Assembly (NCBI GenBank): GCA_937958815.1
Contig: CALGMR010000003.1
Coordinates: 124,001 to 188,000 of the forward strand
Direction: 5' to 3'
Length of the DNA: 64,000 nt
Source: an uncultured Rhizobiaceae group bacterium
GTDB taxonomy: Bacteria; Pseudomonadota; Alphaproteobacteria; Rhizobiales; Rhizobiaceae
Below the pieces are notes generated by a model. It was not told the origin of the DNA. It was given only the letters and a program-made list of their open reading frames with translations, and did no database searches. The translations under genes were made by a program, and so were the position numbers. Below are positions 8,180 to 17,898 of this stretch, piece after piece; position 1 is the first letter of the stretch; each line of letters opens with the position of its first letter.

Positions 8180-9447
8180 ACGTCAATCCAGTCAGGCATG
8201 CTGTCCAACGCAATCAACTCTTCATAAGATGTGCGCGCGCGAACCACATGCCAATCACTTCCATTGACCAAAACTTCAGGCACCAAAAGGCGGCTGTTGT
8301 AAGTTCCAGCCTGAACAGCGCCGTAGGCACCAGCTGACCCCAAGGCCAACAAATCTCCCTGACGTGGCAGAGACATTTCACGCCCTTTGGCAAGATAATC
8401 GCCGGATTCGCAAACAGGACCAACAACATCTGCCGTAATGCGAGCAGAAGAACCCCGCGCAACGTCCACGGGTCGAACCTCGTGATAAGCTTCGTAAAGC
8501 GTTGGGCGAATAAGATCATTCATCGCACCATCCACAATAACAAACACTCGGTCTGCGCCTTCTTTCACGTAAATGACTTCGGTGACAAAAATCCCAGCAT
8601 TGCCCGCAATCAAGCGCCCGGGTTCAAAAATCACCTTCGCATCCAAATCGCGCACATGCTTTTTCACCACTGCCGCGTAGTCATCTGGATTGGGCGGAGG
8701 TTGGTTGTCTTCATGATAAGGAATGCCGAGACCGCCCCCAACATCAACATGCTCAATGTCATGGCCTTGCGAACGCAATTCACCAATCAATTCAGACAAC
8801 CGCGCAAACGCCGTATCGAAGGGTTCCAGATCAATGATCTGACTGCCAATATGCATATCGATGCCGGTGACTTTTATGCCATCGAGTTCAGCGGCTTTTT
8901 TGTAAATTCGCGGAGCATCTTTCCATGGGATGCCAAATTTATCGGCAGCTTTACCGGTGGAGATTTTAGCGTGTGTCTTGGCATCCACATCTGGGTTGAT
9001 GCGAAACGAAACATTGGCCGTTTTGCCCAAAGCTTGAGCGCGGCTCGCCAGCATTTCCAGTTCAGGCTCTGATTCCACATTGAAACACAAAATGCCTTCG
9101 CCCAAAGCGTAGTCAATTTCATGCGCTTTTTTGCCAACGCCAGAAAACATGATTTTCTGGGCCGGAATACCGGCCTGACGCGCTCGGCGCAATTCACCTT
9201 CAGACACAATATCCGCACCTGAGCCACAACGTGCCAGAGTTGCCAAAACGGCCTGATTGGAATTGGCTTTCATCGCATAGCAAACAAGCGCATCAATATC
9301 TGAAAATGCGTTCGCAAAGACATTGTAATGGCGCTCAAGTGTGGCGGTAGAATAGCAGTAAAACGGCGTCCCAACTTCCGCTGCAATGGATTGCAGGTTT
9401 ACGTCTTCGGCATGCAAAATGCCTTCGCGGTAGTCAAAATGATTCAT
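8176..9447 (-). CDS. lysA: Diaminopimelate decarboxylase
   Basis: This is the last enzyme of lysine biosynthesis: it decarboxylates meso-diaminopimelate to L-lysine with PLP. The 423-residue protein has the PLP lysine in CYAMKANSN (Lys60), HIGSQI, the GGGLGIPY phosphate-binding loop, EPGRLIAGNAG and CESGDYLA (active-site Cys of the partner subunit). The preferred start is the ATG at 9447 (MNHFDYREG, as in relatives); a TTG five codons upstream is also in frame. It is the third gene of argH-lptM-lysA on the minus strand. Its end overlaps the convergent mscS gene by four bases. Confidence 0.97.
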   Translation of the reverse strand: MNHFDYREGILHAEDVNLQSIAAEVGTPFYCYSTATLERHYNVFANAFSDIDALVCYAMKANSNQAVLATLARCGSGADIVSEGELRRARQAGIPAQKIMFSGVGKKAHEIDYALGEGILCFNVESEPELEMLASRAQALGKTANVSFRINPDVDAKTHAKISTGKAADKFGIPWKDAPRIYKKAAELDGIKVTGIDMHIGSQIIDLEPFDTAFARLSELIGELRSQGHDIEHVDVGGGLGIPYHEDNQPPPNPDDYAAVVKKHVRDLDAKVIFEPGRLIAGNAGIFVTEVIYVKEGADRVFVIVDGAMNDLIRPTLYEAYHEVRPVDVARGSSARITADVVGPVCESGDYLAKGREMSLPRQGDLLALGSAGAYGAVQAGTYNSRLLVPEVLVNGSDWHVVRARTSYEELIALDSMPDWIDV

Positions 9448-9494
9448 TGGAAGTCCGTTCAATCGGAAAATTGGTGTTGAGAAGCAAACTTGCT

Positions 9495-9713
9495 CTACTC
9501 GAGCAAGCCGTCCAGCACAAAACGCTTGTCGGGATTTTGAGCATTGGGGACCGGTTTTTCCGGAGCTGGCGTGCCATTTGCTTTGGCTTGCTTAATCGCC
9601 GCTTCAGAGGGTTTTATGGGTGGACCTGCTCGGCCACAAGACGCCAATGCCAACACCGCCACCAACATGGCAACGATTTTCAATGAAGACATCAATTTCA
9701 AAATCCTGATCAT
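9495..9713 (-). CDS. lptM: Small lipoprotein, LptM (YifL)-like
   Basis: This 72-residue lipoprotein has a hydrophobic signal and the lipobox LASC (Cys26), followed by GRAGPP, the short conserved motif of LptM, the LPS-translocon maturation factor. The rest is polar and Pro/Ala-rich. The ATG at 9713 follows AGGAC with seven bases of spacing; a second ATG at 9692 would give a shorter signal. The argH-lptM-lysA order is conserved in alphaproteobacteria, and yifL also neighbours lysA-region genes in enterics. The family assignment rests on the lipobox motif plus position. Whether it acts on LptDE here is inference. Confidence 0.85.
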   Translation of the reverse strand: MIRILKLMSSLKIVAMLVAVLALASCGRAGPPIKPSEAAIKQAKANGTPAPEKPVPNAQNPDKRFVLDGLLE

Positions 9714-9767
9714 GACGAAAGTCCTACCATGTTTTCACTGAAAGTGAAGCATATTGCGCGATTCACT

Positions 9768-11186
9768 TTAAGTGCTTTTGAGCTGCCCACGCCAATAAGA
9801 AATCTGAGACCGCACACCGCTTGGTGCTGTTCCGCCAAAGCTCGTTCGGCTGCTTACAGATGCTTCCACCGTAAGCACAGAATATACAGCATCCGTTATG
9901 GACTCATTTATGTCCTGCAGTTCACTCAATTCGAGCTCTGCAAGATCGCACCCTCTTTCTTCAGCCAAGGCAACCGCACGGCCTGTAACGTGGTGCGCTT
10001 CACGAAACGGCAGATCAGCTTCGCGAACGAGCCAATCGGCCAAATCTGTTGCCGTTGAAAAACCAGACCCTGCCGCCGCTTTCATGGAGTCTGCATTCAC
10101 CGTCATATCGGCAATCATGCCATTCATCGCAGCAAGGCAAAGTTCCAAAGTTTCAGCTGCATCGAACGCCCCTTCTTTGTCTTCCTGCATATCTTTAGAA
10201 TAGGTCAGTGGCAGACCTTTCATCACAGTCAACAAACCGATCAATGCGCCATTTACACGGCCAATCTTACCGCGCACCAATTCAGCAGCATCGGGATTTT
10301 TCTTTTGTGGCATGATCGAGGAGCCCGTGGAAAATTTGTCTGACATGCGAATGAAATTGAACTGTGGTGTTGACCAAATGACGATTTCTTCAGCCAGCCG
10401 CGACAAATGCGTGCCGCAAATCGAAGCTGCAGAAATAAATTCAAGGGCAAAGTCTCGATCGGAAACAGAATCCAGCGAATTGCGCGTCGGCTCTCTGAAT
10501 CCAAGTGCCTGCGCTGTCATATGACGGTCGATTGGAAATCCTGTTCCTGCCAATGCTGCCGCGCCCAAAGGACATTCATTCATCCGTTCGCGCGCATTTT
10601 CCATTCGTGATTTGTCACGCGCCAACATTTCCACATAAGCAAGACAGTGATGTCCAAACGTCACGGGCTGTGCCGTTTGCAAATGAGTAAACCCTGGCAT
10701 CACAGTGTCAGTGTGGATCTCTGCCTTCTCCAGCAAGGTGAGCATCAAGCGTTCAATTTCTACGATGCTCGCATCAACACGGTCACGAACCCACATACGA
10801 AAATCAACAGCCACCTGATCATTTCTTGAGCGTGCCGTGTGCAATCTACCTGCAGCGGAACCAATCAAATCCGCAAGGCGACTTTCCACATTCATATGAA
10901 TGTCTTCCAAAGCGCGAGAGAATTTGAAGTCGCCTGCCTCAATTTCTGACAAAATTGTGCTTAAACCTTGATCGATATTTTCAGCGTCCTGCGCTGACAA
11001 AATGCCTTGCTTGTGCAACATAGCTGCATGAGCGCGCGAACCAGCAATGTCTTGGCGATACATTTTTTGATCAAACCCAATAGACGCATTTATCTCTTCC
11101 ATGATTGCGTCTGGCCCAGCGGAAAAGCGGCCGCCCCACATGGTATTTTCGGAATACTTTGAAGTGTTACTTTTATCGCTGGCCAT
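9768..11186 (-). CDS. argH: Argininosuccinate lyase
   Basis: It cleaves argininosuccinate to arginine and fumarate in the cytosol. The 472-residue protein is complete. It carries [10 protein letters not shown] at the N-terminus, [26 protein letters not shown] (catalytic His region) and the fumarase/lyase signature [15 protein letters not shown], in which a Ser at about 289-290 is the catalytic acid. It is the first gene of the argH-lptM-lysA cluster. The start is 26 bases from the divergent tlpA gene, so the two promoters overlap. Confidence 0.97.
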   Translation of the reverse strand: MASDKSNTSKYSENTMWGGRFSAGPDAIMEEINASIGFDQKMYRQDIAGSRAHAAMLHKQGILSAQDAENIDQGLSTILSEIEAGDFKFSRALEDIHMNVESRLADLIGSAAGRLHTARSRNDQVAVDFRMWVRDRVDASIVEIERLMLTLLEKAEIHTDTVMPGFTHLQTAQPVTFGHHCLAYVEMLARDKSRMENARERMNECPLGAAALAGTGFPIDRHMTAQALGFREPTRNSLDSVSDRDFALEFISAASICGTHLSRLAEEIVIWSTPQFNFIRMSDKFSTGSSIMPQKKNPDAAELVRGKIGRVNGALIGLLTVMKGLPLTYSKDMQEDKEGAFDAAETLELCLAAMNGMIADMTVNADSMKAAAGSGFSTATDLADWLVREADLPFREAHHVTGRAVALAEERGCDLAELELSELQDINESITDAVYSVLTVEASVSSRTSFGGTAPSGVRSQISYWRGQLKST

Positions 11187-11212
11187 GGGTCAGAACCTTG
11201 AATGGAATTAAA

Positions 11213-11911
11213 ATGAGCGAAGATCAATCTCCACAAAACGCCGCATCCAAAAAATCTGGCACGAACCCAATATTGATTGCAGTTGTTGTGCTAGGTTTGG
11301 GCTTGGTTGCTGGTGCAGGGCTATACGCCCTTTTTGGTGATAAAAGCAATTCTGCAAACACAGTTGCTGCTGCAGGAGATACCGCAAGCACCTGCCCTAT
11401 AGACGAAACTCTACGCGCTGAATTGGATGCAGCTGCCGGTGGTCATGTGGCTGCTTTCAAAGCTGTTGATCGTCCGTATTCGGTAAAAACGTTCGCTTTC
11501 AACGATATTGATGGAAACCCAAAAACATTTGCTGATTGGAACGGAAAGACTGTTTTGTTCAATCTTTGGGCCACGTGGTGCGCCCCGTGTCGCGCTGAAA
11601 TGCCTGCACTTGAAGCGCTCAACAAAGAACTGGGAAGCGATGCATTTGAAGTCGTCCCAGTAAGTGTGGACTTGGGCGACCCCGGACGCCCTAAAGGTTT
11701 TTATGAAGAAATTGGTTTGAAAGACATGGGCTTTTACCACGACCCCGAATTGGCAACCCTGAACGCATTAAGGCGCGAAGGTCTCGCCTTTGGCCTGCCT
11801 GCAACTCTGCTCATCAGCAAACAGGGATGTGTTCTTGGCACACTGAACGGCCCTGCAGAATGGGCCAGTGATGACGCCAAGAAACTGATCAATGCTGCAT
11901 TGAAACAATAA
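11213..11911 (+). CDS. tlpA: Membrane-anchored TlpA-family thiol:disulfide reductase
   Basis: This 232-residue protein has one N-terminal TM anchor (about residues 19-41) and a periplasmic thioredoxin-fold domain with WATWCAPCRAEMPAL (Cys123 and Cys126). A further Cys61 and the motif DLGDPGRPKGFYEE agree with TlpA proteins, which reduce cytochrome-oxidase assembly factors in rhizobia. I place the start at the ATG at 11213. The longer frame from 11105 runs inside argH and adds unrelated residues. tlpA divergent from argH is a common order in Rhizobiales, which supports the name. Confidence 0.92.
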   Translation: MSEDQSPQNAASKKSGTNPILIAVVVLGLGLVAGAGLYALFGDKSNSANTVAAAGDTASTCPIDETLRAELDAAAGGHVAAFKAVDRPYSVKTFAFNDIDGNPKTFADWNGKTVLFNLWATWCAPCRAEMPALEALNKELGSDAFEVVPVSVDLGDPGRPKGFYEEIGLKDMGFYHDPELATLNALRREGLAFGLPATLLISKQGCVLGTLNGPAEWASDDAKKLINAALKQ

Positions 11912-11926
11912 TCGAAGATCAGCACC

Positions 11927-12796
11927 TTATCGCGTTGGTTTAGGTTCATCGCCGGAATAGTCGTAAAACCCTTTTCCGGTTTTGCGACCAAGCCATCCTG
12001 CTTCCACATACTTTACCAGAAGTGGACAAGGGCGATATTTCGTATCAGCCAAACCATCATGCAGCACCTGCATAATGGACAGGCACGTATCGAGACCGAT
12101 AAAGTCCGCGAGTTCCAACGGTCCCATCCGGTGGTTGGCGCCCAGTTTCATGGCCTTGTCAATTCCATCTACCGATCCAACGCCTTCGTATAAAACGTAG
12201 ATCGCCTCGTTGATCATTGGGATCAGAATACGGTTGACGATAAAGGCGGGAAAATCTTCAGACACAGATGTCTCTTTGCCCAACTTGTCACAAAGCTCTT
12301 TCGCCAGATTGAATGTGACCTCGTCTGTTGCGATGCCGCGAACAAGTTCCACCAATTGCATCACGGGAACCGGGTTCATAAAGTGAACCCCGAGAAACTT
12401 TTCTGGTCGATCAGTTACAGCAGCTAATCGTGTGATGGAAATTGAAGACGTATTGGTTGCCAAAACAGCATCAGGTTTCAACAGCGGACAAACGGCTTTG
12501 AAAATCTCTTGCTTGACGCTCTCTTTTTCAGTGGCAGCCTCAATCACAAAATCAGCAACACCCAAATCACTCAATTCATTAGCCGGCGACAAGCGCGCCA
12601 ATGCGGCAGCTTTGTCATCACTGGTGATTTTTTCCGAGTTTACCTGTCGCGACAGATTGCCGGAGATTGTTGCCAATCCAGATTCAATACGCTCAGGAGC
12701 AATGTCATAAATCAACACATCAAAGCCGGCCAAAGCACACACATGTGCAATTCCGCCACCCATCTGGCCTGCCCCAATAATTCCAATCGTTTTCAT
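11927..12796 (-). CDS. 3-hydroxybutyryl-CoA dehydrogenase (3-hydroxyacyl-CoA dehydrogenase family)
   Basis: It oxidises 3-hydroxyacyl-CoA to 3-ketoacyl-CoA with NAD, or the reverse. The 289-residue protein begins with a clean Rossmann motif, [14 protein letters not shown]. It has [10 protein letters not shown] and [17 protein letters not shown] (the His of the catalytic pair) and a C-terminal dimerisation domain with [16 protein letters not shown]. The length fits the short bacterial HBD/PaaH type without a fused hydratase. The start is the ATG at 12796. It lies downstream of an acyl-CoA ligase on the same strand (65 bases between them), suggesting a small fatty- or carboxylic-acid operon. 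In relatives this gene often follows etfA. Confidence 0.93.
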   Translation of the reverse strand: MKTIGIIGAGQMGGGIAHVCALAGFDVLIYDIAPERIESGLATISGNLSRQVNSEKITSDDKAAALARLSPANELSDLGVADFVIEAATEKESVKQEIFKAVCPLLKPDAVLATNTSSISITRLAAVTDRPEKFLGVHFMNPVPVMQLVELVRGIATDEVTFNLAKELCDKLGKETSVSEDFPAFIVNRILIPMINEAIYVLYEGVGSVDGIDKAMKLGANHRMGPLELADFIGLDTCLSIMQVLHDGLADTKYRPCPLLVKYVEAGWLGRKTGKGFYDYSGDEPKPTR

Positions 12797-12861
12797 ATCA
12801 TTCAACTCCAGACCCAATCTGCAATGGGATTAGCTTGCTCACCCGAAAATGTCACCAACTG

Positions 12862-14505
12862 TTAGTTCGAATTGAACTGATCACGCAGGGCAAATTTCTG
12901 AATTTTTCCGGTCGACGTTTTGGGCAATTCTTGAAACACAACCGTTTTCGGTGCTTTGAAATGTGCCATATTTTCACGGCAAAACTTGATCAATTCCTGC
13001 TCCGTCGTCACAGCACCATCTTTCAGCTCGATGAATGCACAAGGTGTTTCGCCCCATTTTTCGTCAGGCTTGGCCACAACCGCTGCCGCCATAACATCGG
13101 GATGTTTGTAAAGCACACCTTCCACTTCCACCGATGAGATATTTTCACCGCCAGAAATAATAATATCTTTAGAACGATCTTTGATCTGCAAATATCCATC
13201 GGGATGCATCACCGCGAGATCACCAGAATGGAACCATCCGCCGGCGAAAGCTTCATCCGTGGCCTTTGGGTTTCGGAAATATCCTTTCATCACCGTGTTG
13301 CCGCGCATCATCACTTCACCAATAGTTTCACCATCCATGGGAACCGGTTCCATTGTTTCTGGATCGGCCACCATCGCCCCTTCCAACACAGCATAGCGCA
13401 CACCTTGGCGCGAGTTCATTTGTGCCAGTTCATGAGAATCAAGGTCAGCCCATTCTTCTTGACCGACACATTCAATCACATGCCCGTAGGTTTCAGTGAG
13501 GCCATAAACATGGGTGAGTTCAAAACCAGCAGCCTTGAATGCATCAAGCACAGAAGGTGGAGGCGGAGCAGCAGCCGTGTAAACACGGACCAGCCAATCA
13601 AATGGCTTACGCTCTTCTTCTGTCGCATTGATCAACATGGACAACACGATTGGCGCACCACCAAAATGCGTGACCCGATGGTCAGAAATGCCGTTGTAAA
13701 GATTTTTGGCCGTGATGTTTCGAATAAGAACAGACTTTCCACCTGTTGCAGCCAACGCCCACGCATGGCCCCAACCGTTGCAATGAAACAATGGCACCAC
13801 ATACATGTGCACAGGGAAAGAACCCGGCTCACTTCCTGTTAAAGGCCAGGCCGCGATGGTTCCCAACGCAATCAAATAAGCCCCTCGATGGTGAACAACA
13901 ACGCCTTTGGGATCACTCGTGGTGCCGGACGTGTAGTTCAGTGAAATTGCATCCCACTCGTCACTTGGAAACGTCCAAGGCTCATGTTCATCGCCAGTTT
14001 GTAGAAATGCCTCATAATCCATCGCGCCAAGGTTTTCACCATCTGCTTCGTCGGTTTCGGCGTCGACAATGTCGATTACCAGAAGATCTTCTTTTCCCAA
14101 GATCTGAAGCGCTTTCTTCACTTCAGGGGCGAACCGCGTATCGGTGATAAGAGCTTTCGCCTGTCCGTGCTCTAAAATGAAAGCAATAGTTTCACCGTCC
14201 AGCCGCGTGTTGATAGGGTTCATCACGGCGCCTGACATGGGCACGCCAAACTGCACTTCAAACATTTCTGGAATGTTTGGCGCGATCACCGCAACGGTAT
14301 CATTTTTTCCAATACCTGACCTTTTTATGGCACTCGCCAGCTGAGCACAGCGTTTATAGACCTCACCCCAACTGCGCTCCAAAGACCCGTAAACATACGC
14401 TGGCCGGTGGCCGTAGACGTCCCGTGCACGGGTGAAAAACGTCAAAGGTGACAATTGTTCAAAATTGGCAGCATTGCGGTCTAGATGGTCGTTATATGCG
14501 GACAT
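12862..14505 (-). CDS. AMP-forming acyl-CoA synthetase (short/medium-chain or DmdB-like)
   Basis: This 547-residue member of the acyl-adenylate-forming family makes acyl-CoA from a carboxylate, ATP and CoA. The P-loop-like YTSGTTSDPKGVV, YGLTETYG, the hinge region FHSGDLAVMHPDGYLQIKDR, SGGENISSVEVE and the acyl-lysine motif PKTSTGKIQKFALR are all present. So the enzyme should be active. The N-terminus (SPLTFFTRARDVY) and overall pattern resemble the AAE/DmdB subgroup (3-methylmercaptopropionyl-CoA ligase and short-chain ligases). The sequence alone does not fix the substrate. A perfect inverted repeat lies about 70 bases upstream of its start. hbd follows downstream. Confidence 0.88.
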   Translation of the reverse strand: MSAYNDHLDRNAANFEQLSPLTFFTRARDVYGHRPAYVYGSLERSWGEVYKRCAQLASAIKRSGIGKNDTVAVIAPNIPEMFEVQFGVPMSGAVMNPINTRLDGETIAFILEHGQAKALITDTRFAPEVKKALQILGKEDLLVIDIVDAETDEADGENLGAMDYEAFLQTGDEHEPWTFPSDEWDAISLNYTSGTTSDPKGVVVHHRGAYLIALGTIAAWPLTGSEPGSFPVHMYVVPLFHCNGWGHAWALAATGGKSVLIRNITAKNLYNGISDHRVTHFGGAPIVLSMLINATEEERKPFDWLVRVYTAAAPPPPSVLDAFKAAGFELTHVYGLTETYGHVIECVGQEEWADLDSHELAQMNSRQGVRYAVLEGAMVADPETMEPVPMDGETIGEVMMRGNTVMKGYFRNPKATDEAFAGGWFHSGDLAVMHPDGYLQIKDRSKDIIISGGENISSVEVEGVLYKHPDVMAAAVVAKPDEKWGETPCAFIELKDGAVTTEQELIKFCRENMAHFKAPKTVVFQELPKTSTGKIQKFALRDQFNSN

Positions 14506-14575
14506 TGAAAACTCACGTCAGATCAAATTTGAACCTGTTTTAAGCTCAACACCGGCCAAACTCAATCATAGGAAC

Positions 14576-14592
14576 GACTCACATGATGAGTC
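14576..14592. promoter_or_regulatory. Perfect inverted repeat GACTCA-N5-TGAGTC, candidate operator
   Basis: Arms GACTCA (14576-14581) and TGAGTC (14587-14592) are separated by CATGA. A second overlapping repeat CATGA-N4-TCATG spans 14582-14595. It sits 71 bases upstream of the acyl-CoA ligase start, where an operator would be expected. The binding protein is unknown. Confidence 0.45.
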
Positions 14593-14651
14593 ATGGCGAG
14601 GCTCATTTACCTTTCAGCAACCACATTGTTCCACTTGGCAGTAATGAAATT

Positions 14652-14668
14652 CCGTTAGAATTTAACGG
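14652..14668. promoter_or_regulatory. Perfect inverted repeat CCGTTA-N5-TAACGG upstream of a secreted protein gene
   Basis: Arms CCGTTA (14652-14657) and TAACGG (14663-14668) are separated by GAATT. It lies 47 bases before the ATG at 14715, which is promoter distance. It is in the same divergent region as the repeat at 14576 but has a different sequence, so the two would bind different proteins. Confidence 0.4.
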
Positions 14669-14714
14669 TTCGAAGGTTCTTGCATTCAGCAATTCATCCT
14701 AGGGGTTTAAAACC

Positions 14715-15122
14715 ATGCGCAGTATTATTGTAAAACTCGGGTTTGCACTTCTGATCGCTCACAGCTCGACTGCGATGGCATCGAATACAATTGTTGAACT
14801 GGGCACCCCAAAAAAGAGCCCAATAAAAGCAGTTGGCGTTGTCCCTGTGAAAAAACACATACCTCTTCAACTGGGCACTTTGAGAAACGATGAACCTGAA
14901 CTTCCCGTCACGTCGACGTTGAAGACACGAATGAAAAAACGGTTGCGGATTGCGCGTCAGCGCCAACGCATCGTTGGCGAAGCGAAACGCTCTGCCAATC
15001 AAGGGGAACTGCGTCTCAGCGCAAAACCAAAAACGCGCTCCCAACCTCTCTCTGACGAAGTGCAAGCAAACGATGAGCTTCCTGCAGACGCGCTCGATCA
15101 ACCGACTCCATTCGACAATTAG
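14715..15122 (+). CDS. Small secreted basic protein of unknown function
   Basis: This 135-residue protein has a clear signal peptide (about residues 1-22, ending TAMAS). The mature part is strongly basic in the middle (KTRMKKRLRIARQRQR) and acidic at the end. It contains two copies of a short ELGTP/QLGTL motif. I see no known domain and no cysteines. AGGGG precedes the ATG by nine bases. The gene runs alone on the + strand, converging with the membrane protein gene that ends at 15131. Confidence 0.65.
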   Translation: MRSIIVKLGFALLIAHSSTAMASNTIVELGTPKKSPIKAVGVVPVKKHIPLQLGTLRNDEPELPVTSTLKTRMKKRLRIARQRQRIVGEAKRSANQGELRLSAKPKTRSQPLSDEVQANDELPADALDQPTPFDN

Positions 15123-15130
15123 AACAGGCT

Positions 15131-15532
15131 TCAGCCACCCAAACTAACGTCGCGTGTTGCAGAGCGAATTGACACCGAAAACCCTGCCATCACGTCCACA
15201 AGTGCCATCAACATCAGGATGAAAAACACACTGGATGCGGCAGCTGGTATCAACAAGAATTCCACAATAAATGCGATAAGAACCAAAGTGGACAAAAGGT
15301 GGTCGACGACGGACAATTTGCCCACGCGCGTCGCCTTCAAAACTTCAAAGAAAAGCAACAATAGACCAAGCGCAATGATGAGGTCGCCCATACGCATCGA
15401 CCACCGTGCGCCCGACAGCATATCAAGTGCAAAAATCTCTGCGTCCCAATTAGAAGAAGCTCCGCCAAGCCCAAATGCAATGCCATTGTAGACAATCAGC
15501 ACGATGACCATCAGTGGAAAATTACTCAACAT
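15131..15532 (-). CDS. Small conserved four-TM membrane protein
   Basis: This 133-residue protein has four predicted TM helices: FPLMVIVLIVYNGIAFG, then GDLIIALGLLLLFFEVLKA, LLSTLVLIAFIVEFLLIP and VFFILMLMALVDVMAGF. The ATG at 15532 follows GGAG with a normal spacing. The longer frame to 15601 includes residues unlikely to be translated. The pattern matches uncharacterised proteins of Rhizobiales and Rhodobacterales. No catalytic motif is visible. Confidence 0.75.
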   Translation of the reverse strand: MLSNFPLMVIVLIVYNGIAFGLGGASSNWDAEIFALDMLSGARWSMRMGDLIIALGLLLLFFEVLKATRVGKLSVVDHLLSTLVLIAFIVEFLLIPAAASSVFFILMLMALVDVMAGFSVSIRSATRDVSLGG

Positions 15533-15612
15533 ATTGGGAACTCCGATTCTGTTTGTGTCGCGCGAACTTGCCAGCCTGAAATGTGATACGCAACCAAACA
15601 CAATTCAGACCA

Positions 15613-15650
15613 ATAAAAAACGGGGCCGGTGAACACGTCACCGACCCCGC
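15613..15650 (-). terminator. Intrinsic terminator of rpmF
   Basis: Read on the minus strand, a 12-bp GC-rich stem with one G-U pair (15621-15632 with 15638-15649) is followed at once by a T6 run. It begins 25 bases after the rpmF stop codon. Confidence 0.85.
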
Positions 15651-15674
15651 TAACAATTTCAATCGCGACTGGAA

Positions 15675-15860
15675 CTACACGCTGTCTTTTGGCTCAAGAA
15701 TTTGACGACCACGATACATGCCTGATTTCAGGTCAATATGGTGTGGGCGGCGCAATTCGCCAGAATTTTTGTCTTCCACATATGTCGGGTTTTTCAACGC
15801 GTCTGTTGAACGACGGTGTCCACGCTTCATGCGGGTGATCTTACTCTTTGGGACAGCCAT
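15675..15860 (-). CDS. rpmF: 50S ribosomal protein L32
   Basis: This 61-residue basic ribosomal protein starts with the family signature [18 protein letters not shown], followed by [10 protein letters not shown] and [18 protein letters not shown]. It has no cysteine pair, so it is the zinc-free form. GGAG lies eight bases before the ATG. It follows mtgA on the minus strand, the usual order in Rhizobiales, with 142 bases between them that probably hold its own promoter. Confidence 0.97.
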   Translation of the reverse strand: MAVPKSKITRMKRGHRRSTDALKNPTYVEDKNSGELRRPHHIDLKSGMYRGRQILEPKDSV

Positions 15861-16002
15861 AAGCTTTTCTCCGGATAGAAACGATAGTGTCTACGTCAGC
15901 AGGCCCCATCCGGACCATTGCTCGGCACACTCGTTTACGAAAATTTCGTGTGAATTTAGCGGGTGATATACAAGACTGGCGCAAAGATGCAAGTGGTTTT
16001 GA

Positions 16003-16845
16003 TCAATCACCTTGCAAGCATTTTACATAGGCGCCCGATGCACGCGCTCTTCGTTCCACCAAACGCGCCAAATTCCGCATTCCCCGGTTGGGTTTGCGTG
16101 GGTTGCGCAAGATCGGGTTTGGCAATGTGACTGCCAACAAAGCTGCCTGTTTGCGGGTCAATCTGGCCGCGGAACGCTTGAAATGATGCTGTGCTGCGGC
16201 CTCAATCCCGTAGATTCCTGGCCCCCATTCGGCAATATTAAGATAAATCTCCATTGTGCGCTTCTTGCCCCAAATAGCATTTACCAAAAGAGCAAGTGGC
16301 ACTTCCAACACTTTACGAACATAAGACCTGCTGGGCCACAAATAGAGATTTTTGACACTTTGCATGGTGATCGTGCTGGCACCGCGCACGGGCTCGCCTT
16401 CTAGAGCGTCATCAATCACAATATTGATCTGGTTCCAGTCGACACCATGGTGACTGCAAAACTGCCCGTCTTCTGAGGACACAACACTTTGCCACACGAA
16501 GGGTGAAATTTTTTCCAACGGCACCCAGTCGCGCTTTACAGTCTCTCCTGAAAACCGCTGTTGTATCATCAATGCTGAAACTGGCTTCACCGCAGAGGGC
16601 AAATAAATCAGCGTGAGCAGAACAGGAAACACGCAAAGAACGACGCCGACAATCAGAGCGTATTTTATGAGCTTTCGGAAAATTGAGGCCCTGCGCGACA
16701 AACGCGCTGCGCCACCCTCAAGCTTTATGGCTGGAGCTCTTGAAACAGATTGCCTTTTCTTTGTGGAGGTTTTGCGAGCCCCGCCGGCCTTGGAAGACGC
16801 TTTGACCTTGGGAACTTTATCGCCTTTGGATTTTTTGTTCGCCAA
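16003..16845 (-). CDS. mtgA: Monofunctional peptidoglycan glycosyltransferase
   Basis: It polymerises lipid II into glycan strands at the outer face of the inner membrane. The 280-residue protein has a cytoplasmic Lys/Ala-rich tail of about 55 residues, one TM helix (about 60-82) and a GT51 domain with SSEDGQFCSHHG (catalytic Glu125), RGASTITMQ, KRTMEIYLNIAEWG and LTRKQAALLA. All GT51 motifs are intact. The only plausible start is a TTG at 16845 (AGGTC upstream), because the next Met lies beyond the membrane anchor. The basic tail is longer than in E. coli MtgA. The downstream gene is rpmF; ispA is divergent. Confidence 0.95.
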   Translation of the reverse strand: MANKKSKGDKVPKVKASSKAGGARKTSTKKRQSVSRAPAIKLEGGAARLSRRASIFRKLIKYALIVGVVLCVFPVLLTLIYLPSAVKPVSALMIQQRFSGETVKRDWVPLEKISPFVWQSVVSSEDGQFCSHHGVDWNQINIVIDDALEGEPVRGASTITMQSVKNLYLWPSRSYVRKVLEVPLALLVNAIWGKKRTMEIYLNIAEWGPGIYGIEAAAQHHFKRSAARLTRKQAALLAVTLPNPILRNPRKPNRGMRNLARLVERRARASGAYVKCLQGD

Positions 16846-16987
16846 TCTATGACCTAACGCTTTTCAACCGCACTGTGCAGGCAATTGTCTTACCTTCACA
16901 ACCGCCAAGGGGCAACGCCCGTTGACGCAAACTCCATTACAAGGCATCGAATAGATACATCTCATTGCTGTTTTCCAATCACTGATC

Positions 16988-17893
16988 ATGCCGCTAGATT
17001 TTCAAGACCATTTCTCAAAAACTGTCTCGCTCATTGATGTTGAGCTGGATCGTCTTCTGACACCAAAACTCAATGCTGGAGAAATCGAACGCCCAAGCAA
17101 TCTCGTGAAGGCAATGCGCCATGGTGTGTTAAATGGCGGCAAACGTTTGCGCCCATTCTTGGTTATTGAGGTTGGCGCTTTGTTCGGTGCTTCAACAAAC
17201 GAAACTTTGTTATGCGGCTGCGCTTTAGAGTGCCTGCATTCTTATTCATTGGTTCATGATGACCTTCCTGCAATGGATGATGATGATTTGCGGCGTGGGT
17301 TGCCAACCGTTCACAAAGCGTTTGATGAGGCAACTGCAATTCTGGCAGGCGATGCCTTGCTGACTGTTGCATTCGACATTTTGTCATCGCCAAAATGCCA
17401 TCCCGCCGCTGACGTGAGATGTGAACTTGTGTCGTTGCTCGCACGCGCTGCAGGACAAGGTGGCATGATTGGCGGACAAGTGTTGGATATTGAAGCCGAA
17501 ACATCTGCTCCTGACGCGCATGAAATACGAATTTTACAATCTATGAAAACAGGCGCACTCATTCGTTTTGCCTGTGAAGCTGGCGCCGTGTTGGGAGGGG
17601 CAAGCAAAGAAGAACGGCAAAACATGGCCGACTTTGGCAAAACCATCGGCCTTGCATTTCAATTGGCCGATGACCTGCTTGATGTCACGTCTTCCAGCGA
17701 AGATATGGGCAAACGGGTGGGCAAAGATGCTGAACAGGGAAAAGGAACACTGGTCGGGCTTTATGGCATCGAAAAGACCCGCTCTTTGCTCAACGAGAGC
17801 CTCAACGAAGCCGAAGTTCTTCTTCGACCCTTTGGCGACGAAGCCGATATTTTACGCCAAACCGCAAGGTTCGTCGTTGAACGCTCAAATTGA
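16988..17893 (+). CDS. ispA: (2E,6E)-farnesyl diphosphate synthase
   Basis: This trans-prenyltransferase makes farnesyl diphosphate from IPP and DMAPP in the cytosol. The 301-residue protein has GGKRLRPF, the first Asp-rich motif DDLPAMDDDDLRRG (from Asp91) and the second as LADDLLD. Tyr86, five residues before the first Asp motif, is the bulky residue that limits the product to C15, as in E. coli IspA. The MEP-pathway gene ispG lies nearby on the other strand. It ends six bases before the end of the convergent lytic transglycosylase gene. Confidence 0.95.
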   Translation: MPLDFQDHFSKTVSLIDVELDRLLTPKLNAGEIERPSNLVKAMRHGVLNGGKRLRPFLVIEVGALFGASTNETLLCGCALECLHSYSLVHDDLPAMDDDDLRRGLPTVHKAFDEATAILAGDALLTVAFDILSSPKCHPAADVRCELVSLLARAAGQGGMIGGQVLDIEAETSAPDAHEIRILQSMKTGALIRFACEAGAVLGGASKEERQNMADFGKTIGLAFQLADDLLDVTSSSEDMGKRVGKDAEQGKGTLVGLYGIEKTRSLLNESLNEAEVLLRPFGDEADILRQTARFVVERSN

Positions 17894-17898
17894 GAAAA

